From assembly GCA_937139605.1 (NCBI GenBank), contig CAKZQG010000045.1:5455-69454 (forward strand): 64,000 nt of DNA, read 5' to 3'. A program made the translations under genes and the position numbers. The number at the start of each line of letters is the position of its first letter. The first letter of the stretch is position 1. This DNA is from an uncultured bacterium. GTDB lineage: Bacteria; DRYD01. Below are positions 49,419-58,606 of the stretch, one piece after another. A model generated the notes under the pieces. That model worked only from the letters and a program-made list of their open reading frames with translations. It did not search any database and was not told the DNA's origin.

Positions 49419-49895
49419 ATGGATAAAAATAGGTATATCTTAGGGATAGATCCAGGAAACTATAAAATAGGATTAGCTATTTTAGACACTAAAAAAAATA
49501 TGATAATATATAAAAATATTACCAAAATTTTCCATTTTTTAGATGTAATATCAACTATAATAGATGAATATGAAATAAAAAAAATAGTTTTAGGTAATGG
49601 AAATGGATATAAAAAAATACTATTCTTACTTAATTCATTATCTAATATTTATAAAAATTTATCAATTGAAGTAGTTAATGAATACAACACATCTTTCAAA
49701 GCAAGAAAATTATATGTTCAAGAAGGGAAAAATTGGTTAAATAAATTAACTCGTTTCATAAGATCTTTCTTTATAGAAATAGATGATTATAGTGCAATAA
49801 TTATTTTAAAAAGATATATCATAAACTCAAATAAAATGAAAAGTACAGATTCATATAATATAAAAGATATACAATCTAATAAAGATATTTCTTAG
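49419..49895 (+). CDS. YqgF/RuvC-like RNase H-fold protein
   Basis: The 158-residue protein opens with ILGIDPGNYKIGLAILD, the first catalytic Asp of the RuvC/YqgF fold, continues with KIVLGNG, then VVNEYNTSFKARKLYV (the conserved acidic strand) and IDDYSAIIIL near the C-terminus, where the last catalytic Asp pair is expected. YqgF matures the 16S rRNA 5' end; RuvC resolves Holliday junctions. The three acidic positions are intact, so it may be an active nuclease, but which class is uncertain. It sits 9 bp after the DUF3084 gene. Confidence 0.7.
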   Translation: MDKNRYILGIDPGNYKIGLAILDTKKNMIIYKNITKIFHFLDVISTIIDEYEIKKIVLGNGNGYKKILFLLNSLSNIYKNLSIEVVNEYNTSFKARKLYVQEGKNWLNKLTRFIRSFFIEIDDYSAIIILKRYIINSNKMKSTDSYNIKDIQSNKDIS

Positions 49896-49923
49896 CCTTT
49901 TTATGTTATATTTTATTTTATAA

Positions 49924-50781
49924 ATGTTTATATCAGGAAAACAGTTAAAAGAAATACTTAAAAAATCAAATAAAATTGATAATAATAATAATGATAATTT
50001 TATATTATTTAATTTAGATTTGAATACAACACATAAACAATACAGAATTTATTTAGAAAAAGATGGAATATATTTCCCACAAGTAAATCTGAAAATAAGC
50101 TACGATTTAATAAAAAAATATTCTAAAAAAGAAGAACTCTTATATTTAATAACTTCCGAAGAATTAAAGCCTTTAGTATTCTTTGAAAATAAATCATACA
50201 GAATCTTATCTACTGTTCCTCCTTCTTTAGAAATAGATGGAATAAGAATGCATACAACTAATGTAGATAAAGAAATAAATCAAAAAATAGAATTATTAAA
50301 AATAAAAAGAGGGTATAAAGTTTTAGATACTTGTTGTGGTTTTGGATATACTGCTATAGCTGCTGCTAAAAAAGGCGCTAAAGTTATAACAATAGAAATA
50401 GATCCATTTATAATAAAATTAGCTAAATTAAATCCATACTCTAAAGAACTATTTACAAACAAAAATATCACTTTAATTATAGGGGATACATCTAAAATAT
50501 TAAAAAATATTGAGGATTTTTTTGATGTAATTATTCATGATCCTCCTAGATTATCTCCAAAAACAGGAAACCTATATTCAAATGAATTATATATTACTTT
50601 TTATAAATTATTAAAACCTAAAGGTATTCTATTTCATTATGTAGGAAATGTAGGAAAAAAATACAGAAATAAAGATTTATTGCATACAATCTCTAAAAGA
50701 TTAACAGATATAGGTTTTAAAGTTAAAAAAGATAATAATTTACAATCTATATTAGCTTATAAAAGTTATTTTTGGTTTTAA
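49924..50781 (+). CDS. Archaeal-type SAM-dependent methyltransferase (COG2521-like)
   Basis: The 285-residue protein has an N-terminal domain of about 100 residues and a Rossmann methyltransferase domain. SAM motif I is KVLDTCCGFGYTAIAAAKKGA, motif II IEIDPFIIKLAKLNPYS, then GDTSKIL and FDVIIHDPPRLS with LYSNELYITFYKLLKPKGILFHYVGNVG. This combination (DTCxGxGYTA, NPxS, HDPPR, HYxGxxG) is the pattern of a family described mostly in archaea and some thermophilic bacteria. Substrate is unknown. It lies between the YqgF-like gene and fliI. Confidence 0.75.
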   Translation: MFISGKQLKEILKKSNKIDNNNNDNFILFNLDLNTTHKQYRIYLEKDGIYFPQVNLKISYDLIKKYSKKEELLYLITSEELKPLVFFENKSYRILSTVPPSLEIDGIRMHTTNVDKEINQKIELLKIKRGYKVLDTCCGFGYTAIAAAKKGAKVITIEIDPFIIKLAKLNPYSKELFTNKNITLIIGDTSKILKNIEDFFDVIIHDPPRLSPKTGNLYSNELYITFYKLLKPKGILFHYVGNVGKKYRNKDLLHTISKRLTDIGFKVKKDNNLQSILAYKSYFWF

Positions 50782-50854
50782 TGTTTTTTGATTTTAGTTT
50801 CTTAAAGGAAAAAATAACAAAAATCTTTAAAATAAAAATAGGGAGTTATTAATT

Positions 50855-52210
50855 ATGTTAGATCTAAAAAAATATAATAACTTAATAGATAATATAAACC
50901 CAAAAGATTTAGTAAAAGTATATGGAAAAGTAAAACAAATTGTAGGATTAGTAATAGAAAGTGATGGTCCTCCTTGTCAAGTAGGTGAAATATGTTATAT
51001 TTACCCCTTAAGTTCTTATCAAGATCCAATAGTAGCAGAAGTAGTAGGATTTAAGGATGAAAGGGTATTATTAATGCCAATTGGTTCATTAGTAGGAGTT
51101 TCACCAGGTAGTGAAGTAAGAGCGACAGGAAAACAATTAATGGTAAAAGTAGGCCCTAAAATATTAGGAAGAATATTAGATGGATTAGGAAATCCCATAG
51201 ATGGTAAAGGGCCATTAGAATATGAAACAGAGTATCCTATTTATAATGATCCTCCTAATCCATTTTTACGTCCAAGAATAAAAACTCCATTATCGATGGG
51301 AGTAAGGGCTATAGATGGATTACTTACCTTAGGCAAAGGTCAAAGAGTAGGAATCTTCGCAGGTTCAGGCGTAGGCAAAAGTACCACTTTATCTATGATA
51401 ACCAGATTTACTCAAGCAGATTTAACAGTACTATGTTTAGTAGGAGAAAGAGGAAGAGAACTAAGAGATTTTATAGAACGAGATTTAGGAGAAGAAGGAT
51501 TAAAAAGATCAGTAGTAGTAGTAGCTACGTCAGATACCCCAGCTTTAGTAAGATTAAAAGCAGCATATGTAGCAACAGCTATAGCAGAATATTTTAGAGA
51601 TCAAGGGAAAGATGTACTACTAATGATGGATAGTGTTACTCGTTTTGCAATGGCTCAAAGAGAAATAGGATTAGCTATAGGAGAACCTCCTTCTACTAAA
51701 GGATACACTCCATCAGTTTTTGCATTATTACCTAAATTAATGGAACGCCCAGGTACTTCACCAACAGGAAGTATCACAGCAATATACACTGTTTTAGTAG
51801 AAGGGGATGATATGAACGAGCCAATAGCAGATACAACAAGGGGGATACTTGATGGACATATAGTATTATCAAGAGCATTAGCTCATTTAAATCATTATCC
51901 TGCAATAGATGTTTTACAATCAGTTAGTAGATTATTTGTAGAAATAACAACAGCAGAACATCAAAAAGCAGCTTCCATTATGAGAGAAATTTTAGGAACC
52001 TATAAAAAAAATGAAGATATTATTTCCTTAGGAATGTATAAAAAAGGCACAGATCCAAGAATAGATTATGCTATAGAAAAAATAGATGAAGTAAATAATT
52101 TTTTAAAACAAGGAGTATTTGAAGAAGATAACCTAGAAAATGCTATAAAAAGAATGATAGAAATAACAGCTGATTACGAAGAAAAAGTTATAAAAAAATT
52201 AAAAAAATAA
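50855..52210 (+). CDS. fliI: Flagellar/type III export ATPase FliI
   Basis: This 451-residue ATPase powers or regulates substrate export through the flagellar type III apparatus. Walker A GSGVGKST is near 170-177; [31 protein letters not shown] and [22 protein letters not shown] (Walker B) are highly characteristic of FliI/SctN, as is [51 protein letters not shown]. It is not an F1 subunit. A FliJ-like gene follows 11 bp downstream with its own AAGGAG site, but no other flagellar gene is in the window. GGGAG precedes the ATG. Confidence 0.95.
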   Translation: MLDLKKYNNLIDNINPKDLVKVYGKVKQIVGLVIESDGPPCQVGEICYIYPLSSYQDPIVAEVVGFKDERVLLMPIGSLVGVSPGSEVRATGKQLMVKVGPKILGRILDGLGNPIDGKGPLEYETEYPIYNDPPNPFLRPRIKTPLSMGVRAIDGLLTLGKGQRVGIFAGSGVGKSTTLSMITRFTQADLTVLCLVGERGRELRDFIERDLGEEGLKRSVVVVATSDTPALVRLKAAYVATAIAEYFRDQGKDVLLMMDSVTRFAMAQREIGLAIGEPPSTKGYTPSVFALLPKLMERPGTSPTGSITAIYTVLVEGDDMNEPIADTTRGILDGHIVLSRALAHLNHYPAIDVLQSVSRLFVEITTAEHQKAASIMREILGTYKKNEDIISLGMYKKGTDPRIDYAIEKIDEVNNFLKQGVFEEDNLENAIKRMIEITADYEEKVIKKLKK

Positions 52211-52221
52211 AGGAGAATTAA

Positions 52222-52680
52222 ATGTATTCCAAACCATTTAAATTTAAATTAGAAAAAATACTACAAATGAAAATAGAAGAAGAAGAAGAGCAAAAGAAAG
52301 TATTTGCAAAAGCTATGAAAAAATTACAAGTAGAAGAAGAAAAATTACAAAAATTACAAAATCTTTTAGAATATAAAAAAGAGGAATTTAAAATTAAATT
52401 ACTCCAAGCAAATGAAGCTCATTTTTTTAAATCTTTTAGTGATTACCTAGAAAAATTAAAAAAAGATATAGAATTACAAAAAGTAGTTGTCGAAAAATGT
52501 AGATTAGAAGTGGAAATAGAAAAACAGAAATTACAAGATAAAATGAATGAAAGAAAAAGTTTTGAAAAACTAAAAGAAAAAGAATACCAAAAATATTTAG
52601 CTGAACAAAAATTAACAGAAAATAAATTTCTAGATGAATTATCTAATATAAGGTATTCTCGACAAAAATTAAATGAGTAA
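52222..52680 (+). CDS. fliJ: FliJ-like flagellar export chaperone
   Basis: The 152-residue protein is nearly all coiled coil (about 10-145), beginning YSKPFKFKLEKILQMKIEEEEEQKKVFA, the FliJ-type opening FxLxxLLxLRxxxExxAxxxLA. FliJ binds FliI and the export gate and acts as a chaperone-escort. The call relies on the coiled-coil pattern plus position 11 bp after fliI. Conserved primary-sequence signatures of FliJ are weak. Confidence 0.8.
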   Translation: MYSKPFKFKLEKILQMKIEEEEEQKKVFAKAMKKLQVEEEKLQKLQNLLEYKKEEFKIKLLQANEAHFFKSFSDYLEKLKKDIELQKVVVEKCRLEVEIEKQKLQDKMNERKSFEKLKEKEYQKYLAEQKLTENKFLDELSNIRYSRQKLNE

Positions 52681-52708
52681 AATCTAAAAAAATAATTAAA
52701 TTTAAAAA

Positions 52709-52766
52709 TTTCTGCCATGGTAAAGGGGCAGAAAAAATATACCTTTACCTACCAAATAAAAGGTAT
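52709..52766 (+). promoter_or_regulatory. Candidate alternating hairpin leader upstream of the acyl-CoA synthetase
   Basis: Three perfect 8-bp stems overlap. Stem A pairs TTTCTGCC (52709-52716) with GGCAGAAA (52727-52734). Stem B pairs GGTAAAGG (52719-52726) with CCTTTACC (52742-52749). Stem C pairs ATACCTTT (52739-52746) with AAAGGTAT (52759-52766). B uses the loop of A, and C uses the right arm of B, so they exclude one another pairwise. The region ends 14 bases before the synthetase ATG, which has no Shine-Dalgarno site. This looks like a structural switch; the ligand or trigger is unknown. Confidence 0.45.
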
Positions 52767-52780
52767 CTAAAAATGTAAAT

Positions 52781-54733
52781 ATGCAAACCATACCAATTGC
52801 CTATAAACCATCAAATGATATCATTATTAATTCAAATATAACTAAAATATTAAATAAATTCAATTTAAGTTATGAAGAGTTTTTAGATAAATCAATAAAA
52901 GAACCCGAGTGGTTCTGGACAGAATTCTTTAATGATATAAATTTTAAATGGCTAAAATTCCCCGATAAAATAGTAGAATTCAAAGAAAAATTATATGATA
53001 CTAAATGGTTTATAAATGGAAAACTAAATATATCCCTAAATTGCTTAGATAATTCAAATAAAGAAAATTTAAGTGTTATAGAAGTAGATGAAAATTCAAA
53101 TGAATATAAATTAACTTATAAAGAATTAGAAGAAAAAGTAAATAAATTATCTAATTTCTTAGCTAATAATGGGGTAAAAGAAAATGATGTAGTAGCATTA
53201 TTTATGCCATTATCATTAGAATCTGTTTTATCTATTTTAGCATTAAGTAGGATAGGGGCAATAATATTACCATTATTTTCTGGTTTTGGTAGCGACGCCG
53301 TTAATTTAAGATTGAAAATTAGTAACGCTAAATATATTATCTCGTATAAACATAATATTAGAAGAAATAAATTAATAAATATGGAAGAAATCTTATTTAA
53401 ATCACTAAATGAAACCGAAATTAAAAAAATATTTTTAATTAATAAATACAATATAAATGATAATTTTAATTTAAAAAATATTAAAAATATAGAGATAATA
53501 GATTTTAATCAATATGAAAAAAGCTTACCTTACATAACTATTCCAGAATTTGATAGTTACAAAGAATTAATGATAATATATACTTCAGGTACAACAGGTA
53601 AACCAAAAGGAATTGTACATTATCATTCAGGATTTCCTATAAAGTCTGCACAAGATATGTATCATATATTTGATATAAAACCTAATGATATAATAACGTG
53701 GATAACAGATATAGGTTGGATGATGGGGCCGTGGTTAATATTCGGTGCTCTTATAAATAAAGCTACAATATTTATATATAACGGTTCCCCAGATTACCCT
53801 AACATAGATATAATATGGGAACTAACTAAAAAATACAATGTAAATATTGTAGGTTTATCACCATCGTATATAAGAGCAATATCAAATAAATCAAATGTAA
53901 ATAAAATGGAATTACCTTCACTAAAAGCAATAGGATCAACTGGCGAAGTTTGGGATTATAATAGCTGGATATGGACTTTTAATAACATATGTAAAAATAA
54001 AATTCCAATAATAAACTACTCTGGGGGTACTGAAATATCAGGTGGGATCTTAGGAAACGTAAATATAAAAGATATAAAGCCTCTTAGTTTTAATACGATG
54101 GTTCCTGGGATTTATGCAGATGTTTTAGATGAAAACGGAAATAGTATAGTAAATGAAGAAGGGTATTTGGTTATAAAAAACCATAATCCTGGGTTAGCAA
54201 AGACGTTTTTAAATGAACATGAAAAGTACCTACAAACCTACTGGAGCAAATACGATAATATATGGTATCATGGGGATTTAGCTTATAAAGATAATGAAGG
54301 GTTCTTTTTTATATTAGGTAGAGCAGATGATACTTTAAAAATAGCTGGAAAAAGAATAGGTCCCGCTGAATATGAGACAATATTAAATGAACATAAGGAT
54401 GTAAAAGAATCGGCTGTTGTAGGAGTTCCAGATGAATTAAAAGGAAATGTACCTGTAGCTTTTATAACTCTTAAAAATGAAATAAAAGATGAATTATCAT
54501 TAAATGAATTAAAAAAAGAACTATTCAATTCAATAATAGATAAATTGGGTAAACCCTTTGCATTAAAAGAAATATATATAGTAAAAGATATTCCAAAAAC
54601 AAGAAATGCAAAAATAATGAGAAGAATATTAAGAGATATATTAATCTATAAAGAAGTAAAAGGAGATGTTAGTAATCTTGTTAATCCAGAAATTATACAA
54701 GATATTATTAATTCAATAAGCTTCAAAACATAG
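52781..54733 (+). CDS. acs: AMP-forming acetyl/acyl-CoA synthetase
   Basis: This 650-residue ANL-superfamily enzyme activates acetate or another short acid to acyl-CoA through an acyl-AMP. The ATP motif IYTSGTTGKPKGIVH is near 265-280; DIGWMMGPW, SGGTEISGGIL, WYHGDLAYKDNEGFFFILGRADDTLKIAGKRIGPAEYE, and the C-terminal domain lysine in TRNAKIMRR are all present. The N-terminal domain matches AcsA (EWFWTEFFNDINFKW; KWFINGKLNIS). The acetyl-selecting Trp is likely within the ITDIGWMMGPW stretch, but specificity (acetate versus propionate) is not decided here. It is the last gene of the plus-strand run. Confidence 0.9.
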   Translation: MQTIPIAYKPSNDIIINSNITKILNKFNLSYEEFLDKSIKEPEWFWTEFFNDINFKWLKFPDKIVEFKEKLYDTKWFINGKLNISLNCLDNSNKENLSVIEVDENSNEYKLTYKELEEKVNKLSNFLANNGVKENDVVALFMPLSLESVLSILALSRIGAIILPLFSGFGSDAVNLRLKISNAKYIISYKHNIRRNKLINMEEILFKSLNETEIKKIFLINKYNINDNFNLKNIKNIEIIDFNQYEKSLPYITIPEFDSYKELMIIYTSGTTGKPKGIVHYHSGFPIKSAQDMYHIFDIKPNDIITWITDIGWMMGPWLIFGALINKATIFIYNGSPDYPNIDIIWELTKKYNVNIVGLSPSYIRAISNKSNVNKMELPSLKAIGSTGEVWDYNSWIWTFNNICKNKIPIINYSGGTEISGGILGNVNIKDIKPLSFNTMVPGIYADVLDENGNSIVNEEGYLVIKNHNPGLAKTFLNEHEKYLQTYWSKYDNIWYHGDLAYKDNEGFFFILGRADDTLKIAGKRIGPAEYETILNEHKDVKESAVVGVPDELKGNVPVAFITLKNEIKDELSLNELKKELFNSIIDKLGKPFALKEIYIVKDIPKTRNAKIMRRILRDILIYKEVKGDVSNLVNPEIIQDIINSISFKT

Positions 54734-55034
54734 TTTAAAATATAATATTACTATATACTTTACTTTTTAGAACTATACTATTAAACTTAATTATAGATTT
54801 ATTATCAATTAGTTTAGGCTTCTCTCTTTCAAAGTGATGTTACATTCATTTTATTTTTAAACAGACACTTTTGTTATTTCTTTACCAAGTTCTTTAAAAA
54901 TATACCAACTAAAACTACTTATAAAACACTTTTATAATAGTTTTAATAAAACAAGAAATTTTGTGCTATATTAATTTTTCAAAGAATCTTTACTTATACA
55001 TCTATTTTTTATTTTAGTAATTTCTTTATTTCGT
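54734..55034. other. 301-bp spacer, no gene seen
   Basis: AT-rich sequence between two convergent genes. On the minus strand a short open piece reads WYIFKELGKEITKVSV before a stop, possibly a relic, but I cannot identify it. No terminator hairpin is obvious. Confidence 0.4.
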
Positions 55035-56615
55035 TTAATTGCTTTTATTATTTTTATACAATTTAGTAGGAATTTTTCCATTTACCATATTCTCCAGTAA
55101 AACTTTTACTATTATATTTGTATCCTTAACTATACGATCTAATTTCTTTTTATTATTAACAAAAAAGTTCCTACCTAACTCAATTGTATAAGAAAAAACG
55201 CCGTTGGTGTCATAATAATCTGAAGAACCACCTGTAGTAAAATAGAGTTCATTTTCTTTTATTACCGAAAATTTTCCTCCTAATTCTTTATTAATTTCTT
55301 CACCTACTTCTTTATATATAGTATCCCATTTACTGATCTTATCTTCCAAAGGATAAGGATAAAGGATCATATTACCAAATGAATGTAAATCGATAACCAC
55401 ATCAATATTATTATCTTTGACATATTTAGTAACTGCCTGTACTTCTTTTTCACTATTTCCATAGGGTCCCCTGTACTGTATATTTGATGGATCATCAGAA
55501 GCTCCTTTATCATCTTCTACTTTTTCTGGAGAATCATCGGGTAATCTATAAAGTGTAGGATCTTTATCAGTATAATAATTCCTATTAAGATCAACACCAT
55601 GGTTATCCCTTCTATTTTTTCGCCACCAAGCATCATGGTTTAAAGAATATTCATAACCATCTGGATTCAACACAGGTAATATATATATATCTACTTTATC
55701 CAAGTATTTAGATAATTGACTACCAGGATTTTCAAGGATATCCTTGGCAACTTCTAAAGCTGCGATACCTGTAGCCCATTCTCTTGCATGAGTTAATCCC
55801 TGAACTAAAATACTAGCTTTTTTTCCTTCTTTATTAATATTATTAGATATTTTTAATACAACAATTTTTCTTCCTTCTGCAGTTTCCCCTATTGTTTCTA
55901 ATTTAACTTTATCAGGGTATTTACTAGCCATTTGCTCCATCTCATTCAGTATTTCTTCATAATTTTTAATTACTCTCTTGTTAGGTTTTATATTTATCTC
56001 TCTTAATTTTCTTTTTAGATCTTGTATATACTCCATCCCATGAACCTTCTTTCCATTCTTCAAAGTAATCCCCATCTTTTCATATAACTCTTGATCAGAT
56101 AACACATGATCTCCATTCATATCAACATGTGTTTTAAAATAATCAATATAATTTTTATCTGATACTTTAACTAAATATCTTTTTTTGGGCCACTCAACAA
56201 AAAGGGATTTACTAGCTTCATCAATTAACTTTTGATATGTATACCCTTTCTTAATAAGTTCCTTCTTAAGTTGCATAGAAATCAAGCCTTCTCCATTTTC
56301 TACTTCTCTTTTAAATAAATCAAATTCTTCTCTGGAGAGCGTATTTCTATTAATTAGCTTTAAATAAACTCCTAAAACAGAATTTAACTCTCCATCTTGA
56401 ATTTTTCCATCCTTATTAATATCAACCAAATCCTTAATACTTATAGCATTCCATTCTTTACCCTCAATTTTTCCATTCTTATCAATATCTAGTAAATCTC
56501 TAATTAATAATCTATTAGTATCAAATTTATTTTCTTTCTCATTATCAAAACCTTTTGCCATATTTCCATTTATTGTATTCATATTTCCATTTATTGTATT
56601 TCCGTTTTTTATCAT
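55035..56615 (-). CDS. M14 zinc carboxypeptidase with N-terminal EF-hand repeats
   Basis: The 526-residue protein combines calcium-binding-like loops with a carboxypeptidase A-type domain. Loops DIDKNGKIEGKEW (about 43-55), DINKDGKIQDGEL (about 65-77) and DMNGDHVLSDQEL (about 165-177) follow the EF-hand/dockerin pattern. The M14 domain has zinc ligands H277 and E280 in LTHAREW, the LPVLNPDGYEYS and GVDLNRNY substrate loops, the third ligand in IDLHSFGNMILYPYP, and the catalytic Glu in YTIELG. There is no signal peptide: the N-terminus is polar with a TINGNMN repeat. The same Asn-rich leader style occurs in other proteins here. A GGAGGTG site precedes the ATG. Confidence 0.88.
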   Translation of the reverse strand: MIKNGNTINGNMNTINGNMAKGFDNEKENKFDTNRLLIRDLLDIDKNGKIEGKEWNAISIKDLVDINKDGKIQDGELNSVLGVYLKLINRNTLSREEFDLFKREVENGEGLISMQLKKELIKKGYTYQKLIDEASKSLFVEWPKKRYLVKVSDKNYIDYFKTHVDMNGDHVLSDQELYEKMGITLKNGKKVHGMEYIQDLKRKLREINIKPNKRVIKNYEEILNEMEQMASKYPDKVKLETIGETAEGRKIVVLKISNNINKEGKKASILVQGLTHAREWATGIAALEVAKDILENPGSQLSKYLDKVDIYILPVLNPDGYEYSLNHDAWWRKNRRDNHGVDLNRNYYTDKDPTLYRLPDDSPEKVEDDKGASDDPSNIQYRGPYGNSEKEVQAVTKYVKDNNIDVVIDLHSFGNMILYPYPLEDKISKWDTIYKEVGEEINKELGGKFSVIKENELYFTTGGSSDYYDTNGVFSYTIELGRNFFVNNKKKLDRIVKDTNIIVKVLLENMVNGKIPTKLYKNNKSN

Positions 56616-56883
56616 ATTTTTTTCACCTCCAACATATTTTTTTATATTTATTTTTTTATATTTTAGTAACTAATATTTCAAGGAAAATTTAGTTAGCAAA
56701 AATTTAAAAAAAATGTTAATATTTAAATAAAAAAATATTTAATATAAGGTAAAATATAGAAATCAAATTTTATATGCTAAAGTGAATTATATTTATAACA
56801 AATAAAAATATATAAGTACAACATAAATATTGCTAATTTTTCTAAAATATCAATTATCAATTCAATTAAAGAGATATTAAAGT

Positions 56884-57560
56884 ATACAGCGCTGCGCCAA
56901 TAACTCCCCCCACAATTCCTCCCTAATGGCTCCTATTATTGCTACTTTCAACATTTTTGCCTTTACATCTATTTTTATTTTCAAATATGACTTCCTTTTC
57001 TTAGTAAGTATCCAAAATCTTATAATCTATTTTGGGAGTAATTTTAACCCAATATCCCTTTATTTCTTCTCTACATTCCTTATGAATATATGGTTTCAAA
57101 TGAGTAGATCCATTTACAAGATCATAATATGACAAATAATAAATATGAATAGTACATTTTATTTCCTTAATCAGCTTTATACTTAAAATCATAGCCTTTA
57201 AATTCCGGTTTTCTGAATTCATTAATATATTTTTTACCAAAAGGATCTCTTCGGCCAATAAAAGTTTTGGTAACTGCTATACTACTTTCTATTTTCATCT
57301 AATTGAGACACTATAGCATACACCGTCTTAAATAATGGGTAGTCAATATTATCTAATTCTTTTAAATATTAGTTACGGTGGTATTTTAGCTAACTCTTTT
57401 TGTTCATAAACAGGTTCTTTATAAGTTACTGTTATAGTTTTCAAAGGGGTATTTTGGATCTCTTTTTTAGCTTGCTCTAGACTGTAGCGTGAACCTATTA
57501 AAGATCCTCCTACTGCTCCTATACTTGCCCCTAAACCAATCGCTAATATTTTAATACTTA
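56884..57560 (-). pseudogene. Decayed gene(s) of unknown identity, minus strand
   Basis: Coding-like pieces lie in different frames with stops between them. From right to left: ILAIGLGASIGAVGGSLIGS then YKEPVYEQKELAKIPP-stop; KELDNIDYPLFKTVYAIVSQLDENRK-stop in another frame; MKIESSIAVTKTFIGRRDPFG to KYKAD-stop in a third; and THLKPYIHKECREEIKGYW to ILDTY-stop. A last piece resembles a glycine-rich membrane segment near 56890-56930. They look like one or two small membrane/hypothetical proteins broken by frameshifts. I cannot name them. An unrelated plus-strand frame at 56926-57132 is not supported. Confidence 0.45.
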
Positions 57561-57571
57561 AAAGAATATCT

Positions 57572-58390
57572 TTAAAAAAATGTTAATTTTTGAGAGTTTA
57601 TTATTTTTTTTAAATTATTCAAAATAATATCACAGATTATAGGTAAATCAATCTTTTTTAAATTAAAAACAAATTCATAAATTAGTTTAACATAAAATGG
57701 GTAATTAGTTTTTCCTCTATAAGGTTGTGGTGCTAGGTAAGGGCTATCTGTTTCTAATAAAATATTATTTAAATCAACATTTAAAACAATTTCTTTTAAA
57801 TAATCGTTTTTTTTATTATTATAAGTAATAATCCCTCCTAAACCTATATACCAATTATTATCAATAATTTCTTTCAGGATTTCTTTATTACTTGATGTAA
57901 AACAATGGAATACTGCTTTTATATGTTTTTTTGATTCATATTTTTTTAATATATTAATAACGTCTTGTTCTGCAGATCTGGAATGAATACTTAATGGTAA
58001 ATCATATTTATAAGCTAAATAGACGAAATATTCAAAAACTTCAATTTGTTGATTTTTAGTTTCCTTTTGTTCATCTCTATATAAATCAATTCCTACTTCT
58101 CCTAAAAAAATTAATTTATTATTATTTTTATGTTGTTCAAAAGCTTTAAGGATTATATTTTCGTACTTAGAAATGGGGTAATATTTATAAGCTTCATAGG
58201 GATGGATCCCAAAGCCAAAATAAACATTATTATTTTTTGATATATCAATTAGCTTAGGTAATTCTTCTAAATCAGTAGCCATTGAAATACAAAAGATATT
58301 ATCTTCTCTTAATTTATTTATTATAAATTCTATATCTTTTTGAGTATAGGTTTTATCAGTTAAATGACAATGTGTATCAAACAAAAGCAT
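57572..58390 (-). CDS. tatD: TatD family DNase
   Basis: TatD hydrolases are metal-dependent 3'-5' exonucleases/DNases of the amidohydrolase superfamily. The 272-residue protein has the metal ligands in DTHCHLTDKTY, GFGIHPYEAY, LGEVGIDLYRD, LSIHSRSAEQDV, VFHCFTSS and LLETDSPYLAPQPYRGKTNYP, all in the family order. Length is typical. An AAGGAAAA site is near the ATG. It lies downstream of nothing on its strand and converges on no obvious partner. Confidence 0.95.
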   Translation of the reverse strand: MLLFDTHCHLTDKTYTQKDIEFIINKLREDNIFCISMATDLEELPKLIDISKNNNVYFGFGIHPYEAYKYYPISKYENIILKAFEQHKNNNKLIFLGEVGIDLYRDEQKETKNQQIEVFEYFVYLAYKYDLPLSIHSRSAEQDVINILKKYESKKHIKAVFHCFTSSNKEILKEIIDNNWYIGLGGIITYNNKKNDYLKEIVLNVDLNNILLETDSPYLAPQPYRGKTNYPFYVKLIYEFVFNLKKIDLPIICDIILNNLKKIINSQKLTFF

Positions 58391-58606
58391 TCTTTTTTTC
58401 CTTCTTTTTTTTATAATAAAATAACTTTCCTACCTTAATTAAATATTTTTCATATACATACATTTCCCTTTATATTCTCTTGGATAATTATTATATTTTT
58501 TAACATAATTTTAACAATTGATTTTATTTTTTTTTCATTATATTCTTAATAAACTTTAATAAAGAAATAAAATAAAATTTATAAAATAAGGAGGTGCTTA
58601 TTATAT

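Noticed and set aside
58501-58550. Possible promoter TTGATT ... TATATT upstream of the gene at 58607
   Set aside because: The spacer is only 15 bases and such hexamers are frequent in AT-rich DNA.
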